From Sphingosinicella sp. LHD-64 (GTDB lineage: Bacteria > Pseudomonadota > Alphaproteobacteria > Sphingomonadales > Sphingomonadaceae): a stretch of 64,000 nt of DNA. The stretch's first letter is position 1, and every line of letters begins with the position of its first letter. The notes under the pieces were generated by a model. The model did not search any database. It had not been told where the DNA came from and was given only the letters and a program-made list of their open reading frames with translations. Shown piece after piece: positions 9,898 to 19,608 of the stretch. The position numbers were made by a program, and so were the translations under genes. The DNA lies in NCBI RefSeq assembly GCF_031157375.1, contig NZ_JAVIFV010000005.1, positions 59,255 through 123,254 on the forward strand. Direction: 5' to 3'.

Positions 9898-12048
9898 TCA
9901 TTCGGCAGCCTCGTCGATGCCCTCGGGGGGCAGGTTGTGGCCGAGGAGGCGCAGGACCTCGCCGGCGGCGTTGATCAGGTTGGTGCCGGGGCCGAAGATC
10001 GCCTGCACCCCGGCGTCGCGCAGGAACTGGTAGTCCTGCGCGGGGATGACGCCGCCGGCGACGACCTTGATGTCGCTGCGGCCGGCATCGCGCAGATGGC
10101 CGATCAGCTCGGGGATCAAGGTCTTGTGACCCGCAGCGAGACTGGAGGCGCCGACCACGTCGACATCGGACGCGATCGCCAGCTCGGCGGCTTCCTTCGG
10201 CGTCTGGAAGAGCGGTCCGGCGACAACGTCGAAGCCGAGATCGCCGAACACGGAGGAGACCAGATTGGCGCCGCGGTCATGGCCGTCCTGGCCCATCTTG
10301 GCGGTCAGCATACGCGGCTTGCGACCCTTCTGCCGCGCCACCGACTGCACGCCGTCGACCAGCCGGTCCCAGCGCGCATCCTCGGCATAGGCGCCGCCAT
10401 AGATGCCCTTCACCGGCGTGGGATTCGTGCCGTAGCGGCCGAACACGTCCTCCATCGCCCGGCTGATCTCGCCGAGCGTGGCGCGCTGGCGGGCGGCCTC
10501 GACCGCGAGGCCGAGGAGATTACCATTGCCCTTTGCGCCCTCGCGCAGCGCGTCGAGCGCGGCCTGGCAGGCGGCTTCGTCGCGCCCCGCCTTCACGCGC
10601 TTGATCCGGGCGATCTGCGCCTCGCGGACCGCATGGTTGTCGACGTCGAGGATGTCGATCGCGTCCTCATTGTCCTTGCGGTACTTGTTGACGCCGACGA
10701 TCACCTGTTCGCCGCGGTCGATCCGCGCGGCGGTGGCGGCGGCGGCGCTCTCGATCATCGCCTTGGGCCAGCCCGCGGCAACTGCTTTTGCCATACCGCC
10801 CTCGCGCTCGACCCGCTCGATGATCTCCCAGGCCTTGTCGACCAGCTCCTGCGTCAGCGCCTCGACATAATAGGAGCCGCCAAGCGGATCGACGACGTTG
10901 CACATGCCGGTCTCCTCCTGGATGACCAGCTGGGTGTTGCGCGCAATCCGGGCGGAGAAATCGGTGGGGAGCGCGATCGCCTCGTCGAGCGCGTTGGTGT
11001 GGAGCGACTGGGTGCCGCCCAGCATCGCCGCCATCGCCTCGATCGTGGTGCGCATGACGTTGTTGTAGGGGTCCTGCTCGGTGAGCGAGACGCCGGATGT
11101 CTGGCAGTGGGTGCGCAGCATCTTGCTGCGTTCGTCCTTCGCGCCCAGCTTCGTCATTACCCGGTGCCAGAGCACGCGCGCGGCGCGCAGCTTGGCGATC
11201 TCCATGAAGAAGTTCATGCCGATCGCGAAGAAGAAGCTGAGGCGGCCGGCGAACTTGTCGATGTCGAGCCCGCTCGCGACGCCGTATTTCACATATTCCA
11301 TGCCGTCGGCGATGGTGAAGGCGAGCTCCTGCACCTGCGTCGCCCCCGCCTCCTGCATGTGATAGCCGGAGATCGAGATGGAGTTGAACTTCGGCATGTT
11401 GGCCGAGGTGAAGGCGAAGATGTCCGAGATGATCCGCATGCTCGGCTCGGGCGGGTAGATATAGGTGTTGCGGACCATGAACTCCTTCAGGATGTCGTTC
11501 TGGATCGTGCCGTCCAGCGCCGCCTGAGGGACGCCCTGCTCCTCGCCGGCGACGATGAAGAAGGCGAGGATCGGGATCACCGCGCCGTTCATCGTCATCG
11601 AGACGCTCATCCGGTCGAGCGGGATGCCGTCGAACAGGATCTTCATGTCGTCGATCGTGTCGATCGCCACGCCCGCCTTGCCGACGTCGCCGACGACGCG
11701 GGGATGGTCTGAGTCATAGCCCCGGTGCGTGGCGAGATCGAAGGCGACCGAGAGACCCTTCTGCCCGGCGGCGAGGTTGCGGCGGTAGAAGGCGTTGGAT
11801 TCCTCGGCGGTCGAGAAGCCCGCATATTGGCGGATCGTCCAGGGGCGGCCGGCGTACATGCTGGCGCGCACCCCGCGGGTGAAGGGCGCGAAGCCGGGAA
11901 GGCCGGGGTCGATGTCCGCTATGTCCTCCGCCGTGTAGAGCGGTTTGACGGCGATGCCCTCGGGCGTGTGCCAGGTGAGGTCCTTGCCCTTCACCTCCTT
12001 GGCGGCGAGGGTGTCCCAGTCGGCAGGGGTGGATTTCTTGTCAGACAT
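9898..12048 (-). CDS. scpA: Methylmalonyl-CoA mutase (single-chain, B12-binding)
   Basis: Adenosylcobalamin-dependent isomerisation of (R)-methylmalonyl-CoA to succinyl-CoA, feeding propionate carbon into the TCA cycle. The 716-residue product has the N-terminal TIM-barrel mutase domain ([69 protein letters not shown]) and a C-terminal B12 domain with DGHDRG at residues 588-593, whose His is the lower cobalt ligand. Start ATG 12048 gives [15 protein letters not shown], typical of the family. Separated from the upstream mce by a palindromic repeat. The gene symbol could equally be mcm/bhbA. Confidence 0.95.
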   Translation of the reverse strand: MSDKKSTPADWDTLAAKEVKGKDLTWHTPEGIAVKPLYTAEDIADIDPGLPGFAPFTRGVRASMYAGRPWTIRQYAGFSTAEESNAFYRRNLAAGQKGLSVAFDLATHRGYDSDHPRVVGDVGKAGVAIDTIDDMKILFDGIPLDRMSVSMTMNGAVIPILAFFIVAGEEQGVPQAALDGTIQNDILKEFMVRNTYIYPPEPSMRIISDIFAFTSANMPKFNSISISGYHMQEAGATQVQELAFTIADGMEYVKYGVASGLDIDKFAGRLSFFFAIGMNFFMEIAKLRAARVLWHRVMTKLGAKDERSKMLRTHCQTSGVSLTEQDPYNNVMRTTIEAMAAMLGGTQSLHTNALDEAIALPTDFSARIARNTQLVIQEETGMCNVVDPLGGSYYVEALTQELVDKAWEIIERVEREGGMAKAVAAGWPKAMIESAAAATAARIDRGEQVIVGVNKYRKDNEDAIDILDVDNHAVREAQIARIKRVKAGRDEAACQAALDALREGAKGNGNLLGLAVEAARQRATLGEISRAMEDVFGRYGTNPTPVKGIYGGAYAEDARWDRLVDGVQSVARQKGRKPRMLTAKMGQDGHDRGANLVSSVFGDLGFDVVAGPLFQTPKEAAELAIASDVDVVGASSLAAGHKTLIPELIGHLRDAGRSDIKVVAGGVIPAQDYQFLRDAGVQAIFGPGTNLINAAGEVLRLLGHNLPPEGIDEAAE

Positions 12049-12055
12049 ACTCGAC

Positions 12056-12192
12056 TTCCCCCTCTCCCCGGCGGGGAGAGGATACGAAGGCTTGGCGGCT
12101 GTGCCGCCTAGCCGGAGTTGGTGAGGGGGCTCGGCGCATCCGGAAATGCCGAGCCCCCTCACCCCAATCCTCTCCCCGTCGGGGAGAGGGGG
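12056..12192. repeat. Palindromic dispersed repeat (family B) between mce and scpA
   Basis: Outer CCCTCTCCCCGGCGGGGAGA-type arms (about 12058-12081 and 12169-12192) enclose a perfect 16-bp hairpin, GGTGAGGGGGCTCGGC (12120-12135) with GCCGAGCCCCCTCACC (12148-12163). Related copies lie at 32759-32865 and 61056-61163. It sits within the operon and could change transcript stability. Confidence 0.85.
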
Positions 12193-12194
12193 TT

Positions 12195-12614
12195 CTAGCG
12201 CCCCTCACGCGGCGTCTCCATGATCTCGGTCAGCACCCCGCCCATGTCCTTGGGGTGGACGAAGAAGATCGGCGTCCCGTGCGCGCCGATCCGCGGCTCG
12301 CCGAGGATACGGGCGCCTTTCCCCTCGAACCACGCCTTGGCTTCGTGGATGTCCGGCACCTCGAAGCAGACATGGTGCTGCCCGCCGAGCGGGTTCTTCT
12401 CCAGGAACTTCACGATCGGCGAGTCCGCGCCCAGCGGCTCGATCAGCTCAATCTGGCTGTTCGGCGTGTCGATGAAGCACACCTTCACCCCCTGCGCCGG
12501 CAGATCGAACGGCGCCCGGATCACCTCCGCCCCCATCAGGTCGCGATAAGTGGCGATCGATTGCTCGATCGACGGGGTGGCGACCCCGACATGGTTGAGA
12601 CGGCCGAGTTTCAT
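12195..12614 (-). CDS. mce: Methylmalonyl-CoA epimerase
   Basis: VOC-fold metal enzyme that interconverts (S)- and (R)-methylmalonyl-CoA between PccAB and the mutase. The 139-residue product starts [20 protein letters not shown], with the metal His at residue 8, the second conserved His in [10 protein letters not shown] and the catalytic/metal Glu near the end in GGVLTEIME. Length is normal. Its ATG overlaps the stop of the upstream 162-residue gene as ATGA, implying translational coupling. Confidence 0.93.
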   Translation of the reverse strand: MKLGRLNHVGVATPSIEQSIATYRDLMGAEVIRAPFDLPAQGVKVCFIDTPNSQIELIEPLGADSPIVKFLEKNPLGGQHHVCFEVPDIHEAKAWFEGKGARILGEPRIGAHGTPIFFVHPKDMGGVLTEIMETPREGR

Positions 12615-13099
12615 GGCACCGCCCTCTTTACTACGTCCCATTTTGGTAGCTTGTCGGCGAAGAGAGGGATGTCTTTGTGGCCCCGAGTCCCATTGAGCCA
12701 ATCCTGAAACTCAGCGTCCTGCCTTGGACGAAATTCAGAGCCTACATCAAAGCTGACGAGGAGAGTTTCGGTCTCGAGCAGTCGATCCATTTCAACCAGC
12801 CAAGCCTCGGTTGCCAAACCGAGATGAAGGTTGACGAGCAGACTCCCCGTGTTGCCCAGTACAACTTGATATCCGCCGATCGAAGGATCAAAGCCCGTTT
12901 CTCTCGCTAAATCCTCTGCCCGAAGTCGCTCATCAGCTAGGGCACGTTCGCTGGCTCCGGCGCTGTAAACCGTGGCATGCACCCGTTCCGAATCAACGAC
13001 ATAGCCATTCAGGGTTTGGACGTTGTGCGTGCGGAGGATAAAGCTCCAGCCTTCTGGTCGCATGAGCTTGCGTTCCACACTGCACGTTAGATTGAGCAT
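12611..13099 (-). CDS. Unrecognised 162-residue protein inside the propionate operon
   Basis: Not recognised. It begins MLNLTCSVERKLMRPEGWSFILRTHN and has no signal peptide, membrane segment or known catalytic motif. The composition suggests a small mixed alpha/beta cytoplasmic protein. GC is somewhat lower than in the flanking pcc genes. It starts 9 bases after the pccB stop and ends in an ATGA overlap with mce, so it is very likely translated as part of the operon. A role in propionate metabolism is inferred from position only. Confidence 0.75.
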   Translation of the reverse strand: MLNLTCSVERKLMRPEGWSFILRTHNVQTLNGYVVDSERVHATVYSAGASERALADERLRAEDLARETGFDPSIGGYQVVLGNTGSLLVNLHLGLATEAWLVEMDRLLETETLLVSFDVGSEFRPRQDAEFQDWLNGTRGHKDIPLFADKLPKWDVVKRAVP

Positions 13100-13108
13100 T
13101 TGACGACC

Positions 13109-14635
13109 TCAGAGCGGAATATTGTCATGCTTCTTCCACGGATTCTCGAGTTGCTTGTCCCTGAGCTTCCGTAGTCCCAGCGCGATGCGTCGCCGCGTCG
13201 AATGCGGCATGATGACCTCGTCGATGAAGCCTTTGCTCGCCGCCACGAAAGGGTTGGCGAAGCGGGCTTCATATTCGGCGGTGCGTTCGGCGATCTCCTC
13301 CGGCGTCTTGCCGCGGAAGATGATCTCCACGGCACCCTTGGCGCCCATCACGGCGATCTCGGCGGTCGGCCAAGCGTAGTTGAGGTCGCCGCGCAAGTGC
13401 TTGGAGGCCATGACGTCATAGGCGCCGCCATAGGCCTTGCGGGTGATGACGGTGATCTTCGGCACGGTCGCCTCGGCATAGGCGAAGAGCAGCTTGGCGC
13501 CGTTCTTGATGATCCCGTCATGCTCCTGCGCGACGCCGGGGAGGAAGCCGGGCACGTCGACGAAGGTCACGATCGGAATGTCGAACGCGTCGCAGAAGCG
13601 CACGAACCGCCCCGCCTTCTTCGACGATTTGATGTCGAGCACCCCGGCCAACACCATCGGCTGGTTGGCGATCACGCCGACAGTGCGGCCTTCGACGCGG
13701 CCGAAGCCGGTGATGATATTGGCGGCGTGCGCCGGCTGGATCTCGAAGAAGTCGCCGTCGTCGACGACCTTCCGGATCAGCTCGTGCATGTCATAGGGCC
13801 TGGCGGCGCTGTCCGGGATCAGCGTGTCGAGGCTATCTTCCTGCCGGTCCCAGGGATCGCTCGAGGGACGCTCGGGCAGATCGTGGCGGTTCGACAACGG
13901 CAGGAAATCGAAGAAATCGCGGGTCGCGAGCAAGGCGTCGATGTCGTTCTCGAACGCCACGTCGGCGACACCCGACCTGGTCGTGTGGGTGACGGCGCCG
14001 CCCAGCTCCTCCTGCGTCACCACCTCGTTGGTAACGGTCTTCACCACATCCGGGCCGGTAACGAACATGTAGCTCGAGTCCTTCACCATGAAGATGAAGT
14101 CGGTCATCGCCGGCGAGTAGACGGCGCCGCCCGCGCAGGGTCCCATGATCAGGCTGAGCTGCGGGACGACGCCCGAGGCGAGCACGTTGCGCTGGAACAC
14201 CTCGGCGTAACCGCCGAGCGAGGCGACGCCCTCCTGGATGCGCGCGCCGCCGCTGTCGTTGAGACCGATGACCGGCGCGCCGACCTTCATCGCCATGTCC
14301 ATGATCTTGCAGATCTTCTGGGCGTGCCGCTCGGAGAGCGAGCCGCCGAACACGGTGAAATCCTGCGCGAAGACGTAGACGAGCCGGCCGTTGATCGTGC
14401 CCGAGCCGGTGACGACGCCGTCGCCGGGGAACTTGGTCGCCTCCATGCCGAAGTCGGTGCAATTGTGCTCGACGAACATGTCATATTCTTCGAAGCTGCC
14501 CGGATCGAGCAGCACCGAGAGGCGCTCGCGCGCGGTCAGCCGGCCCTTGGCGTGCTGCGCGGCGATGCGCTTCTCGCCGCCGCCGAGCCGCGCCTGCTCG
14601 CGGCGTGCTTCCAGCGCTTCCAACGTCGTCGCCAT
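13109..14635 (-). CDS. pccB: Propionyl-CoA carboxylase, beta (carboxyltransferase) subunit
   Basis: Transfers the carboxyl group from PccA-biotin to propionyl-CoA. The 508-residue product starts [38 protein letters not shown], the standard PccB opening, and carries both crotonase-like carboxyltransferase halves, with acyl-CoA and biotin-pocket glycines in [22 protein letters not shown] and [10 protein letters not shown]...[18 protein letters not shown] 14635 was chosen by homology. It is the first gene of the operon and is divergent from the scfR-type regulator, with palindromic sites between. A broken copy of its 5' end lies at 16140-16196. Confidence 0.94.
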   Translation of the reverse strand: MATTLEALEARREQARLGGGEKRIAAQHAKGRLTARERLSVLLDPGSFEEYDMFVEHNCTDFGMEATKFPGDGVVTGSGTINGRLVYVFAQDFTVFGGSLSERHAQKICKIMDMAMKVGAPVIGLNDSGGARIQEGVASLGGYAEVFQRNVLASGVVPQLSLIMGPCAGGAVYSPAMTDFIFMVKDSSYMFVTGPDVVKTVTNEVVTQEELGGAVTHTTRSGVADVAFENDIDALLATRDFFDFLPLSNRHDLPERPSSDPWDRQEDSLDTLIPDSAARPYDMHELIRKVVDDGDFFEIQPAHAANIITGFGRVEGRTVGVIANQPMVLAGVLDIKSSKKAGRFVRFCDAFDIPIVTFVDVPGFLPGVAQEHDGIIKNGAKLLFAYAEATVPKITVITRKAYGGAYDVMASKHLRGDLNYAWPTAEIAVMGAKGAVEIIFRGKTPEEIAERTAEYEARFANPFVAASKGFIDEVIMPHSTRRRIALGLRKLRDKQLENPWKKHDNIPL

Positions 14636-14674
14636 CAGGCCCTCGCAAATATCGGACGTTCCGCCCTTCCAGTG

Positions 14675-14691
14675 TTGCGCGCGAAGCGCAA
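14675..14691. promoter_or_regulatory. Inverted repeat in the pccB-scfR divergent promoter region
   Basis: TTGCGC-GCGAA-GCGCAA, perfect 6-bp arms, 40 bases upstream of pccB and 40 upstream of the regulator. It is a candidate operator for the ScfR-type regulator. Confidence 0.5.
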
Positions 14692-14720
14692 ATGTGAATT
14701 TGTGAAGATGCATATGGGGA

Positions 14721-14730
14721 GTTTGCAAAT
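14721..14730. promoter_or_regulatory. TTTGCAAA element abutting the regulator start
   Basis: GTTTGCAAAT directly precedes ATG 14731, and a partial copy (TCGCAAAT, 14643-14650) lies beside the pccB start. RamB, a distant relative of this regulator type, recognises a TTTGCAAA-like core, so autoregulation through this site is plausible. Confidence 0.45.
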
Positions 14731-16116
14731 ATGAGCGCGCCGCGCCGCCTCTTCGCCGGCGCGCGGGCGCGGGCGCTGCGCGGACGGCTTGGCCTCAGCC
14801 AGTCCGCCATGGCCGCGCGCGTCGGCCTTTCGGTCTCCTATCTCTCGCAGCTCGAGAGCGACGACCGGCCGATGACCGATGCCGTCCTCGCCGCCTTCTC
14901 CCGGGCCTTCCCGAGCGACTGGGCGGAGATCGGCCCGGACGACCATGCTGCGCTCGTCGCCCGCGCGGCGGCGGCGGCGAACGACCCGACCGTGCCCGGC
15001 GCGCTGGCCGAGGATGCGCTGCTCCGCGGCGTCGCCCGCCAGCCTCTGCTCGCCGAGCGCCTGGTCGCCGTCCACGACGCCTATCGCCGCAGCCAGGACC
15101 AGCTTCGCAGTCTCGACGATGCGCTGGAGCGGGGGACGGGCGGCGGCATGCCGCTGCCCTGGGACGAGGTCCGCGAATGGTTTCACGATGCCGGCAATTA
15201 TGTCGACGCGATCGACCGCGCCGCCGAGCGGCTTGCCAGAGAGGTCGGCCCTGATGGAATCGGGGCGCGGCTTGCGGAACATGGCGTCGAGCTCGTGATC
15301 GCGACCGGCGCGGAGCTGCGCAGCTTCGATCCCGCGACCCGCCGCCTCGCCGTCGATCGCTCGATCCCGCCCGAGAGCCGCCTGTTCCAGATGGCGCACC
15401 AGCTGATGCGATTGGAGCTCGCCGATACGATTGCGGGCGTTGCCGGGAATGCAGGCCTGCATTCGCCCGAATCCGTCCAGCTGCTCAGCGTGGGCCTTGC
15501 CAATTATGCGGCTGGCGCCTTCCTGATGCCTTATGCCCCGTTCCGCGCTGAGGCCCGTCGCCTGCGCCACGATATCGACGCGCTCCGTCAGGTGTTCGGG
15601 GTCAGCTTCGAGCAGGCCTGCCACCGCCTTTCGACGCTCCAGCGGCCCGGCGCCGCCGGCATCCCCTTCTATTTCTGCCGGGTCGACATGGCGGGTAACA
15701 TCACCAAACGGCACTCGGCGACGCGCCTGCAATTCGCCCGCTTCGGTGGCGCCTGTCCCCTGTGGATGGTGCATGAGGCGGTGGCGATTCCCGACCGCAT
15801 CCTCGTCCAGCTCGCCGAGACGCCGGACGGGGTGCGCTACGTGTCGATGGCGAAGGGGCTGGTGAAACCTTCGGGGAGCTATGCGCGCCCGAGCCGGCGC
15901 TACGCGGTCGCTTTGGGCTGTGAGGCCGCCCACGCCGCCGACTTCATCTATGCCGATCAGCTCGATCTGAGCGGCGCCGGCAGCGCCACGCCGATCGGCG
16001 TCTCCTGTCGCATCTGCCCCCGCGAGAATTGCGACCAGCGCGCCTTTCCGCCCGCGGGCCGCGCGCTCAGCGTCGATCCGGACCGGCGCGCAATCGTCCC
16101 CTACGGTTTCGCCTGA
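14731..16116 (+). CDS. Short-chain fatty-acyl regulator, XRE/DUF2083 (ScfR/RamB-type)
   Basis: Transcription factor of 461 residues. An XRE helix-turn-helix spans about residues 14-65 ([22 protein letters not shown]), followed by an ImmA/IrrE-like middle region ([11 protein letters not shown]) and the DUF2083 C-terminal domain with several Cys ([23 protein letters not shown]) thought to sense acyl-CoA. Such proteins control propionate and glyoxylate/methylcitrate genes in several lineages. Divergent position beside pccB supports control of the propionate operon. ATG 14731 has GGGGAG about nine bases upstream. The last 168 codons recur in a truncated copy at 17258-17764. Confidence 0.9.
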   Translation: MSAPRRLFAGARARALRGRLGLSQSAMAARVGLSVSYLSQLESDDRPMTDAVLAAFSRAFPSDWAEIGPDDHAALVARAAAAANDPTVPGALAEDALLRGVARQPLLAERLVAVHDAYRRSQDQLRSLDDALERGTGGGMPLPWDEVREWFHDAGNYVDAIDRAAERLAREVGPDGIGARLAEHGVELVIATGAELRSFDPATRRLAVDRSIPPESRLFQMAHQLMRLELADTIAGVAGNAGLHSPESVQLLSVGLANYAAGAFLMPYAPFRAEARRLRHDIDALRQVFGVSFEQACHRLSTLQRPGAAGIPFYFCRVDMAGNITKRHSATRLQFARFGGACPLWMVHEAVAIPDRILVQLAETPDGVRYVSMAKGLVKPSGSYARPSRRYAVALGCEAAHAADFIYADQLDLSGAGSATPIGVSCRICPRENCDQRAFPPAGRALSVDPDRRAIVPYGFA

Positions 16117-16139
16117 CGCCCGCGGTCAGCGCCCCAGTC

Positions 16140-16196
16140 GCCGCCAAGGCGCGCCTGCTCGCGGCGCCGTTCGAGTTCTTCGATGGTGGTCTGCAT
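16140..16196 (-). pseudogene. Remnant of a second pccB 5' end
   Basis: ATG 16196 reads [19 protein letters not shown], matching the PccB start ([19 protein letters not shown]) over 19 residues. The frame then runs into the scfR 3' tail and stops without further homology. It is a stranded fragment of a duplicated pccB and supports an ancestral second pccB-scfR pair here. Confidence 0.75.
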
Positions 16197-16246
16197 GGTG
16201 CGGTGAAAGACCTTACCGCGCCAAAGGTCAAGCGCATGTGGCGCGG

Positions 16247-16735
16247 CTATTTGTAGAAGCCTTCGCGCAAATTGATGCCGTGTTCGACCCAGGCCTTCAT
16301 CGCGCACAGCATCTGCGCCCAGCCCTGACAATTGCCATAACTGCCCTGCAGGCCGCGCTCGGTCTGCCGCCAGCCTTCCTCGGCGATGGTCACGAAGGTG
16401 CGCTCGTCGCCCTTCGGCTCGAAGGTCATCGTCACCGTCGTCTGATAGCCGGACGGGGCTTCCGCCGGGGCATCGCTCACCCCGTCGGGCGGCGGGCCCT
16501 CATAGGCCTCCCATTTCAGCACGATCCTGCGGTCGGGCACGACCTCGATCACCTCGACGGGAAACGCGCCGGGAAAATCGGCGAAATCCCATATCACGGT
16601 CACGCCCGGCTCGATCCGGCCCTTGGCACCGCCGGTGGTGAAATAGCGCGACAGCGTGTCCGGATTGGCCACCGCCTCGAACACCTCGTGGACGGGCCGG
16701 GCGATGAAGCCGCTGATCTTGAACTTGAGATCCAT
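16247..16735 (-). CDS. SRPBCC (AHSA1-like) domain protein
   Basis: A 162-residue START/Bet v1-like fold protein of the activator-of-Hsp90 homologue family: MDLKFKISGFIARPVHEVFEAVANPDTLSRYFTTG, DFPGAFPVEVIEVVPDRRIVLKWE, the EGWRQTERGLQGSYGNCQGW helix and a C-terminal AMKAWVEHGINLREG helix. These proteins bind small hydrophobic ligands in a cytoplasmic cavity, and the ligand here is unknown. It is divergent from an ArsR regulator, a very common pairing, and an imperfect inverted repeat lies between them. Confidence 0.9.
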   Translation of the reverse strand: MDLKFKISGFIARPVHEVFEAVANPDTLSRYFTTGGAKGRIEPGVTVIWDFADFPGAFPVEVIEVVPDRRIVLKWEAYEGPPPDGVSDAPAEAPSGYQTTVTMTFEPKGDERTFVTIAEEGWRQTERGLQGSYGNCQGWAQMLCAMKAWVEHGINLREGFYK

Positions 16736-16764
16736 GGCGATTCTCCTTGATCGCCGCGCTTATA

Positions 16765-16782
16765 TGTTATAAAACTACAACA
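16765..16782. promoter_or_regulatory. Imperfect inverted repeat between SRPBCC and arsR genes
   Basis: TGTTATA-AAAC-TACAACA, 6 of 7 arm bases pairing, in an AT-rich gap and overlapping the first base of the arsR-type start codon. It is the likely operator of the ArsR protein. Confidence 0.55.
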
Positions 16783-17108
16783 TGTCAATCGAGGCGCGGA
16801 ACGACCGGATTTTCAAGGCGCTGTCGGCGGCCACGCGGCGCTCGATCCTCGATCTGCTCAAGGACGATCCGCAGACTACCGGCACGCTTTGCGCGTCGTT
16901 CCCGGACCTCGACCGCTGCACGGTGATGCAGCATCTGAAGGTGCTGGAAGAGGCGGAACTGGTGATCGCCGAGCGCCGGGGGCGGGAGCGGTGGAATCAC
17001 CTCAATCCGCTCCCGATCAAGCACATCCACGACCGCTGGATCGGCCCCTATGCGGCCCGCGCGGTCGGCCTGCTCGATCGGCTGAAAAGCGATCTCGAGC
17101 GGGCCTAG
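16782..17108 (+). CDS. ArsR-family winged-helix regulator
   Basis: A 108-residue wHTH protein: MSIEARNDRIFKALSAATRRSILDLL, DPQTTGTLCASFPDLDRCTVMQHLKVLEEAELV (recognition helix) and a wing RRGRERWNHLNP. The metal-binding CxC of true ArsR is absent, as is usual in ArsR proteins paired with SRPBCC genes. It probably represses itself and the divergent SRPBCC gene. Its stop overlaps the end of the truncated enoyl-CoA hydratase fragment on the other strand. Confidence 0.9.
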   Translation: MSIEARNDRIFKALSAATRRSILDLLKDDPQTTGTLCASFPDLDRCTVMQHLKVLEEAELVIAERRGRERWNHLNPLPIKHIHDRWIGPYAARAVGLLDRLKSDLERA

Positions 17109-17266
17109 CGCCCGTCGAAGCTCGGCGGGCGCTTCTGCAGGAATGCGATGACGCCCTGCCTGAAATCCTCGGTTCGCTCAGCGTCGCGCTGGGCGATCCG
17201 CTCGGCGCCGAGCGCCTCGGTCAGCGTCCGCCGCTCGGCCTCGCGGGCGCGGCGGCGGAGCAGGCC
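17105..17266 (-). pseudogene. 3' fragment of an enoyl-CoA hydratase gene
   Basis: The last 53 residues (GLLRRRAREAERRTLTEALG ... FLQKRPPSFDGR) align with the end of the intact hydratase at 19550-20329 (GLLRRLAREAEQLPLSEALW ... FLQKQPPTFRGA). The 5' three quarters are absent. It is joined head to head with the scfR fragment at GAGCAGGCC (17258-17266), a sequence both genes can encode, which suggests a deletion by microhomology. Confidence 0.8.
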
Positions 17267-17764
17267 TGTCATCGGCTTTCGACGCTCCAGCGGCCCGGTG
17301 CGGCGGGCATTCCCTTCTATTTCTGCCGGGTCGACATGGCCGGCAACATCACCAAGCGGCACTCGGCGACCCGCCTGCAATTCGCGCGGTTCGGCGGCGC
17401 CTGTCCCTTGTGGATGGTGCACGAGGCGGTGGCGATCCCCGACCGCATCCTCGTCCAGCTCGCCGAGACGCCGGATGGAGTGCGCTACGTCTCGATGGCC
17501 AAGGGGCTGGTGAAGCCGTCGGGCAGCTACGCCCGCCCCAGCCGCCGCTACGCCGTCGCACTCGGGTGCGAGGCGGTTCATGCGGCGGACTTCGTCTATG
17601 CGGACCAGCTCGACCTGAGCGGCGCGGGCAGCGCGACACCGATCGGCGTCTCCTGCCACATCTGTCCGCGCGACAGTTGCGAGCAGCGCGCCTTTCCGCC
17701 CGCCGGACGGGCGCTCAGCGTCGATCCCGACCGCCGCGCGGTGGTGCCCTACGGTTTCGCCTGA
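17258..17764 (+). pseudogene. 5'-truncated copy of the ScfR-type regulator
   Basis: 168 codons from [17 protein letters not shown] to VPYGFA match the C-terminal part of the intact regulator with only about seven amino-acid differences, while many third-codon positions differ. The two copies therefore diverged while still under selection, before truncation. The helix-turn-helix and start are missing and no ribosome binding site is visible, so it is probably not expressed as a regulator. Its 3' end overlaps the araC-type gene by 16 bases. Confidence 0.85.
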
Positions 17765-18582
17765 CGGCGCGCGCGCCAGCGGCTCGGCGGCATGCGATAG
17801 GCCCGCCGGAACAATTGGTTGAAGTGTGAAATATCGTTGAATCCGACGTCGAGGGCGATCTCGGTGACGGGCGCCGCGCCGTCCTCCAGCCGCTCGGCGG
17901 CGGCGCGGAGGCGGAGGCCGATCAGGAACTGGGTCGGGCTGATGCCGACGAGACGTCGGAACTGGCGTAGGAAATGGAAGCGGCTGATCCCGGCCGCGGC
18001 AGCGAGGTCGGTCAGCTGGTTCGGCTCGTCGAAACGGCTTTCGAGAAAGCGGACCACGTCGAGGATGCGACGCGCCTCCTGCTCGGACGACCGGCCGACC
18101 GACGCCGGCTCCAGGCCGAATGCGTCGACCAGCAGGGCCACGACGACATCCTCCAGTGCCTCGCGGCTGCGTGCGACCTGACGGATCGCCGCCTGCATGG
18201 CGAGATTCCGGGGGCCGGGGGCGAAGATCGCCGTGGCGAAGCGCGGCTGCGCGCCGGCCTCCTCCGCGGCCTCTTCCAGAAGGCCGTCCGCGATCGCGAC
18301 CACCGAACGCCGGTTGCCCTTGTCGTCGAGATGCGCGCAGCCGAAACTTTCGCCCGCATTGCCGAAGATGATCGACCCCGGCGCGACGATCGCCTCGCCG
18401 CTCTCGCAGTGATATTTGAACGCCCCGGATTCCACGACGCCGAAGATCGGCCCGTGATAGCGCCGCTCGAACACCGCGCCGGCATAGCCGCGCCGCAGGT
18501 CCTCGCCGGCCGCATAGAGCGCGCTGCGCCGCGGCAAAGCCGGGCCGGTCGTCTCAACCAGGAATTCGCCGTCCGTCGCCAT
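17749..18582 (-). CDS. AraC-family transcriptional regulator
   Basis: A 277-residue product. An N-terminal cupin-like sensing region (GAFKYHCESGEAIVAPGSIIFGNAGESF) is followed by two AraC helix-turn-helix units from about residue 175 (LAAAAGISRFHFLRQFRRLVGISPTQFLIGLRLRAAAERL, then VGFNDISHFNQLFRRAYRMPPSRWR). Start ATG 18582 (MATDGEFLVETTGP) fits the family; GTG/ATG codons further upstream are possible. It is divergent from the membrane protein gene at 18826, the likely target. Confidence 0.88.
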   Translation of the reverse strand: MATDGEFLVETTGPALPRRSALYAAGEDLRRGYAGAVFERRYHGPIFGVVESGAFKYHCESGEAIVAPGSIIFGNAGESFGCAHLDDKGNRRSVVAIADGLLEEAAEEAGAQPRFATAIFAPGPRNLAMQAAIRQVARSREALEDVVVALLVDAFGLEPASVGRSSEQEARRILDVVRFLESRFDEPNQLTDLAAAAGISRFHFLRQFRRLVGISPTQFLIGLRLRAAAERLEDGAAPVTEIALDVGFNDISHFNQLFRRAYRMPPSRWRARRQAKP

Positions 18583-18825
18583 GAACCGCTCCCGCGTTCC
18601 GGCGCCCACCATGTCTGATTCTACAGCAATATTCCCCAAGCGCGAGTCCCCAAGCGCAGGATATCCGTCGCAGCGATGTACAATGCGGCGCAGGCGGACG
18701 CGCTCTTCTTCGGCGGCGGGGCGACCTGGTTCGGCCTTCCGGGCCTCGCCGCGCTGCTGTTCGCGGCGCTGCCGTCGCCGCTGCGCGCGACACCGAATTA
18801 CAGCGAAGGCTTGGGCGGGAAGGGC

Positions 18826-19608
18826 ATGGACGCAATGAAACGGTACGACGGCATCATCCTCGCGATCGGAACCCTGGGCTACGGCCTCGTCTGTCTCGCC
18901 TTCGGCAATTTCGGCCTGCAATGGCAGCCGGTGCCGGAATGGGTACCGGGCCGGACGCCGCTCGCCTATCTCAACGGCGCGGTGCTCGCCGTGGCAGGCG
19001 CGTTGCTGCTCTGGCCCGCCGCTGCCCGCCGGACCGCCGGATTCCTCGCCGGCTACATCCTGCTCTGGGTATTGCTGCTCAAGCTGCCGAAGGTGCTGGC
19101 GGCGCCGCTGACGATCCTTCCCTGGCTGGGCTTTGCCGAAATCCTCTCGCTCGCGGCCGGCGCGCTGATGCTGGCGGCGCTGCTCGATCCCACGCCACGG
19201 CGGGCATGGCAGCAGGTGGCGCGCTACGGCTACGGCATCTGCCCGATCGTCTTCGGCCTCAGCCATTTCGCCTATCCGGACTTCACCGCCGGCATGGTCC
19301 CGGCGTGGATCCCCGCCCCGCTCTTCTGGGCCTGGGCGACCGGGGCGGGCCATTTCGCCGCCGGCCTCGCGATCCTGAGCGGCGTGCTCTCGCGCCTCGC
19401 CGCAACCCTGCTCGCCGCGATGATGGGTTGCTTCGTGCTGCTGCTGCACCTGCCCCGCGTCATCGCCGAGCCGGCCAGCCATATCGAATGGACGATGCTC
19501 ACCGTCGCGACGATGCTGGCCGGCGCCGCGTGGATCATCCGCGCCGGTATCACGCCCCGCGAAAGGTCGGCGGCTGCTTCTGGAGAAATGCAAATACAGC
19601 CGACCTGA
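18826..19608 (+). CDS. Polytopic membrane protein (DoxX-like)
   Basis: A 260-residue product with about seven hydrophobic segments, e.g. YDGIILAIGTLGYGLVCLAF, LNGAVLAVAGALLLW, AGYILLWVLLLKLPKV, FAEILSLAAGALMLAALL, FAAGLAILSGVLSRLAATLLAAMMG and a last one ending AGAAWIIRAG. The 4-TM repeat pattern and LPRVIAEPASHIEWTM resemble DoxX-like inner-membrane proteins; function is unknown. ATG 18826 has GGGAAGGG directly upstream, and ATG 18835 is an alternative. The 3' end overlaps the convergent hydratase gene by 59 bases. Confidence 0.75.
   Translation: MDAMKRYDGIILAIGTLGYGLVCLAFGNFGLQWQPVPEWVPGRTPLAYLNGAVLAVAGALLLWPAAARRTAGFLAGYILLWVLLLKLPKVLAAPLTILPWLGFAEILSLAAGALMLAALLDPTPRRAWQQVARYGYGICPIVFGLSHFAYPDFTAGMVPAWIPAPLFWAWATGAGHFAAGLAILSGVLSRLAATLLAAMMGCFVLLLHLPRVIAEPASHIEWTMLTVATMLAGAAWIIRAGITPRERSAAASGEMQIQPT

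Noticed and set aside
9892..11712. Long rightward open frame opposite the methylmalonyl-CoA mutase
   Set aside because: Same reason: a composition artefact of GC-rich third codon positions.
16889..17764. Apparent 291-codon gene containing the second ScfR-like end
   Set aside because: Only codons from 17258 on are homologous. The upstream part is a shifted reading of arsR and of the antisense hydratase fragment, so it was called a truncated pseudogene.
17749..19593. A 614-codon leftward frame covering the araC gene and beyond
   Set aside because: The part upstream of 18582 is antisense to the membrane protein gene and has no AraC-like content.
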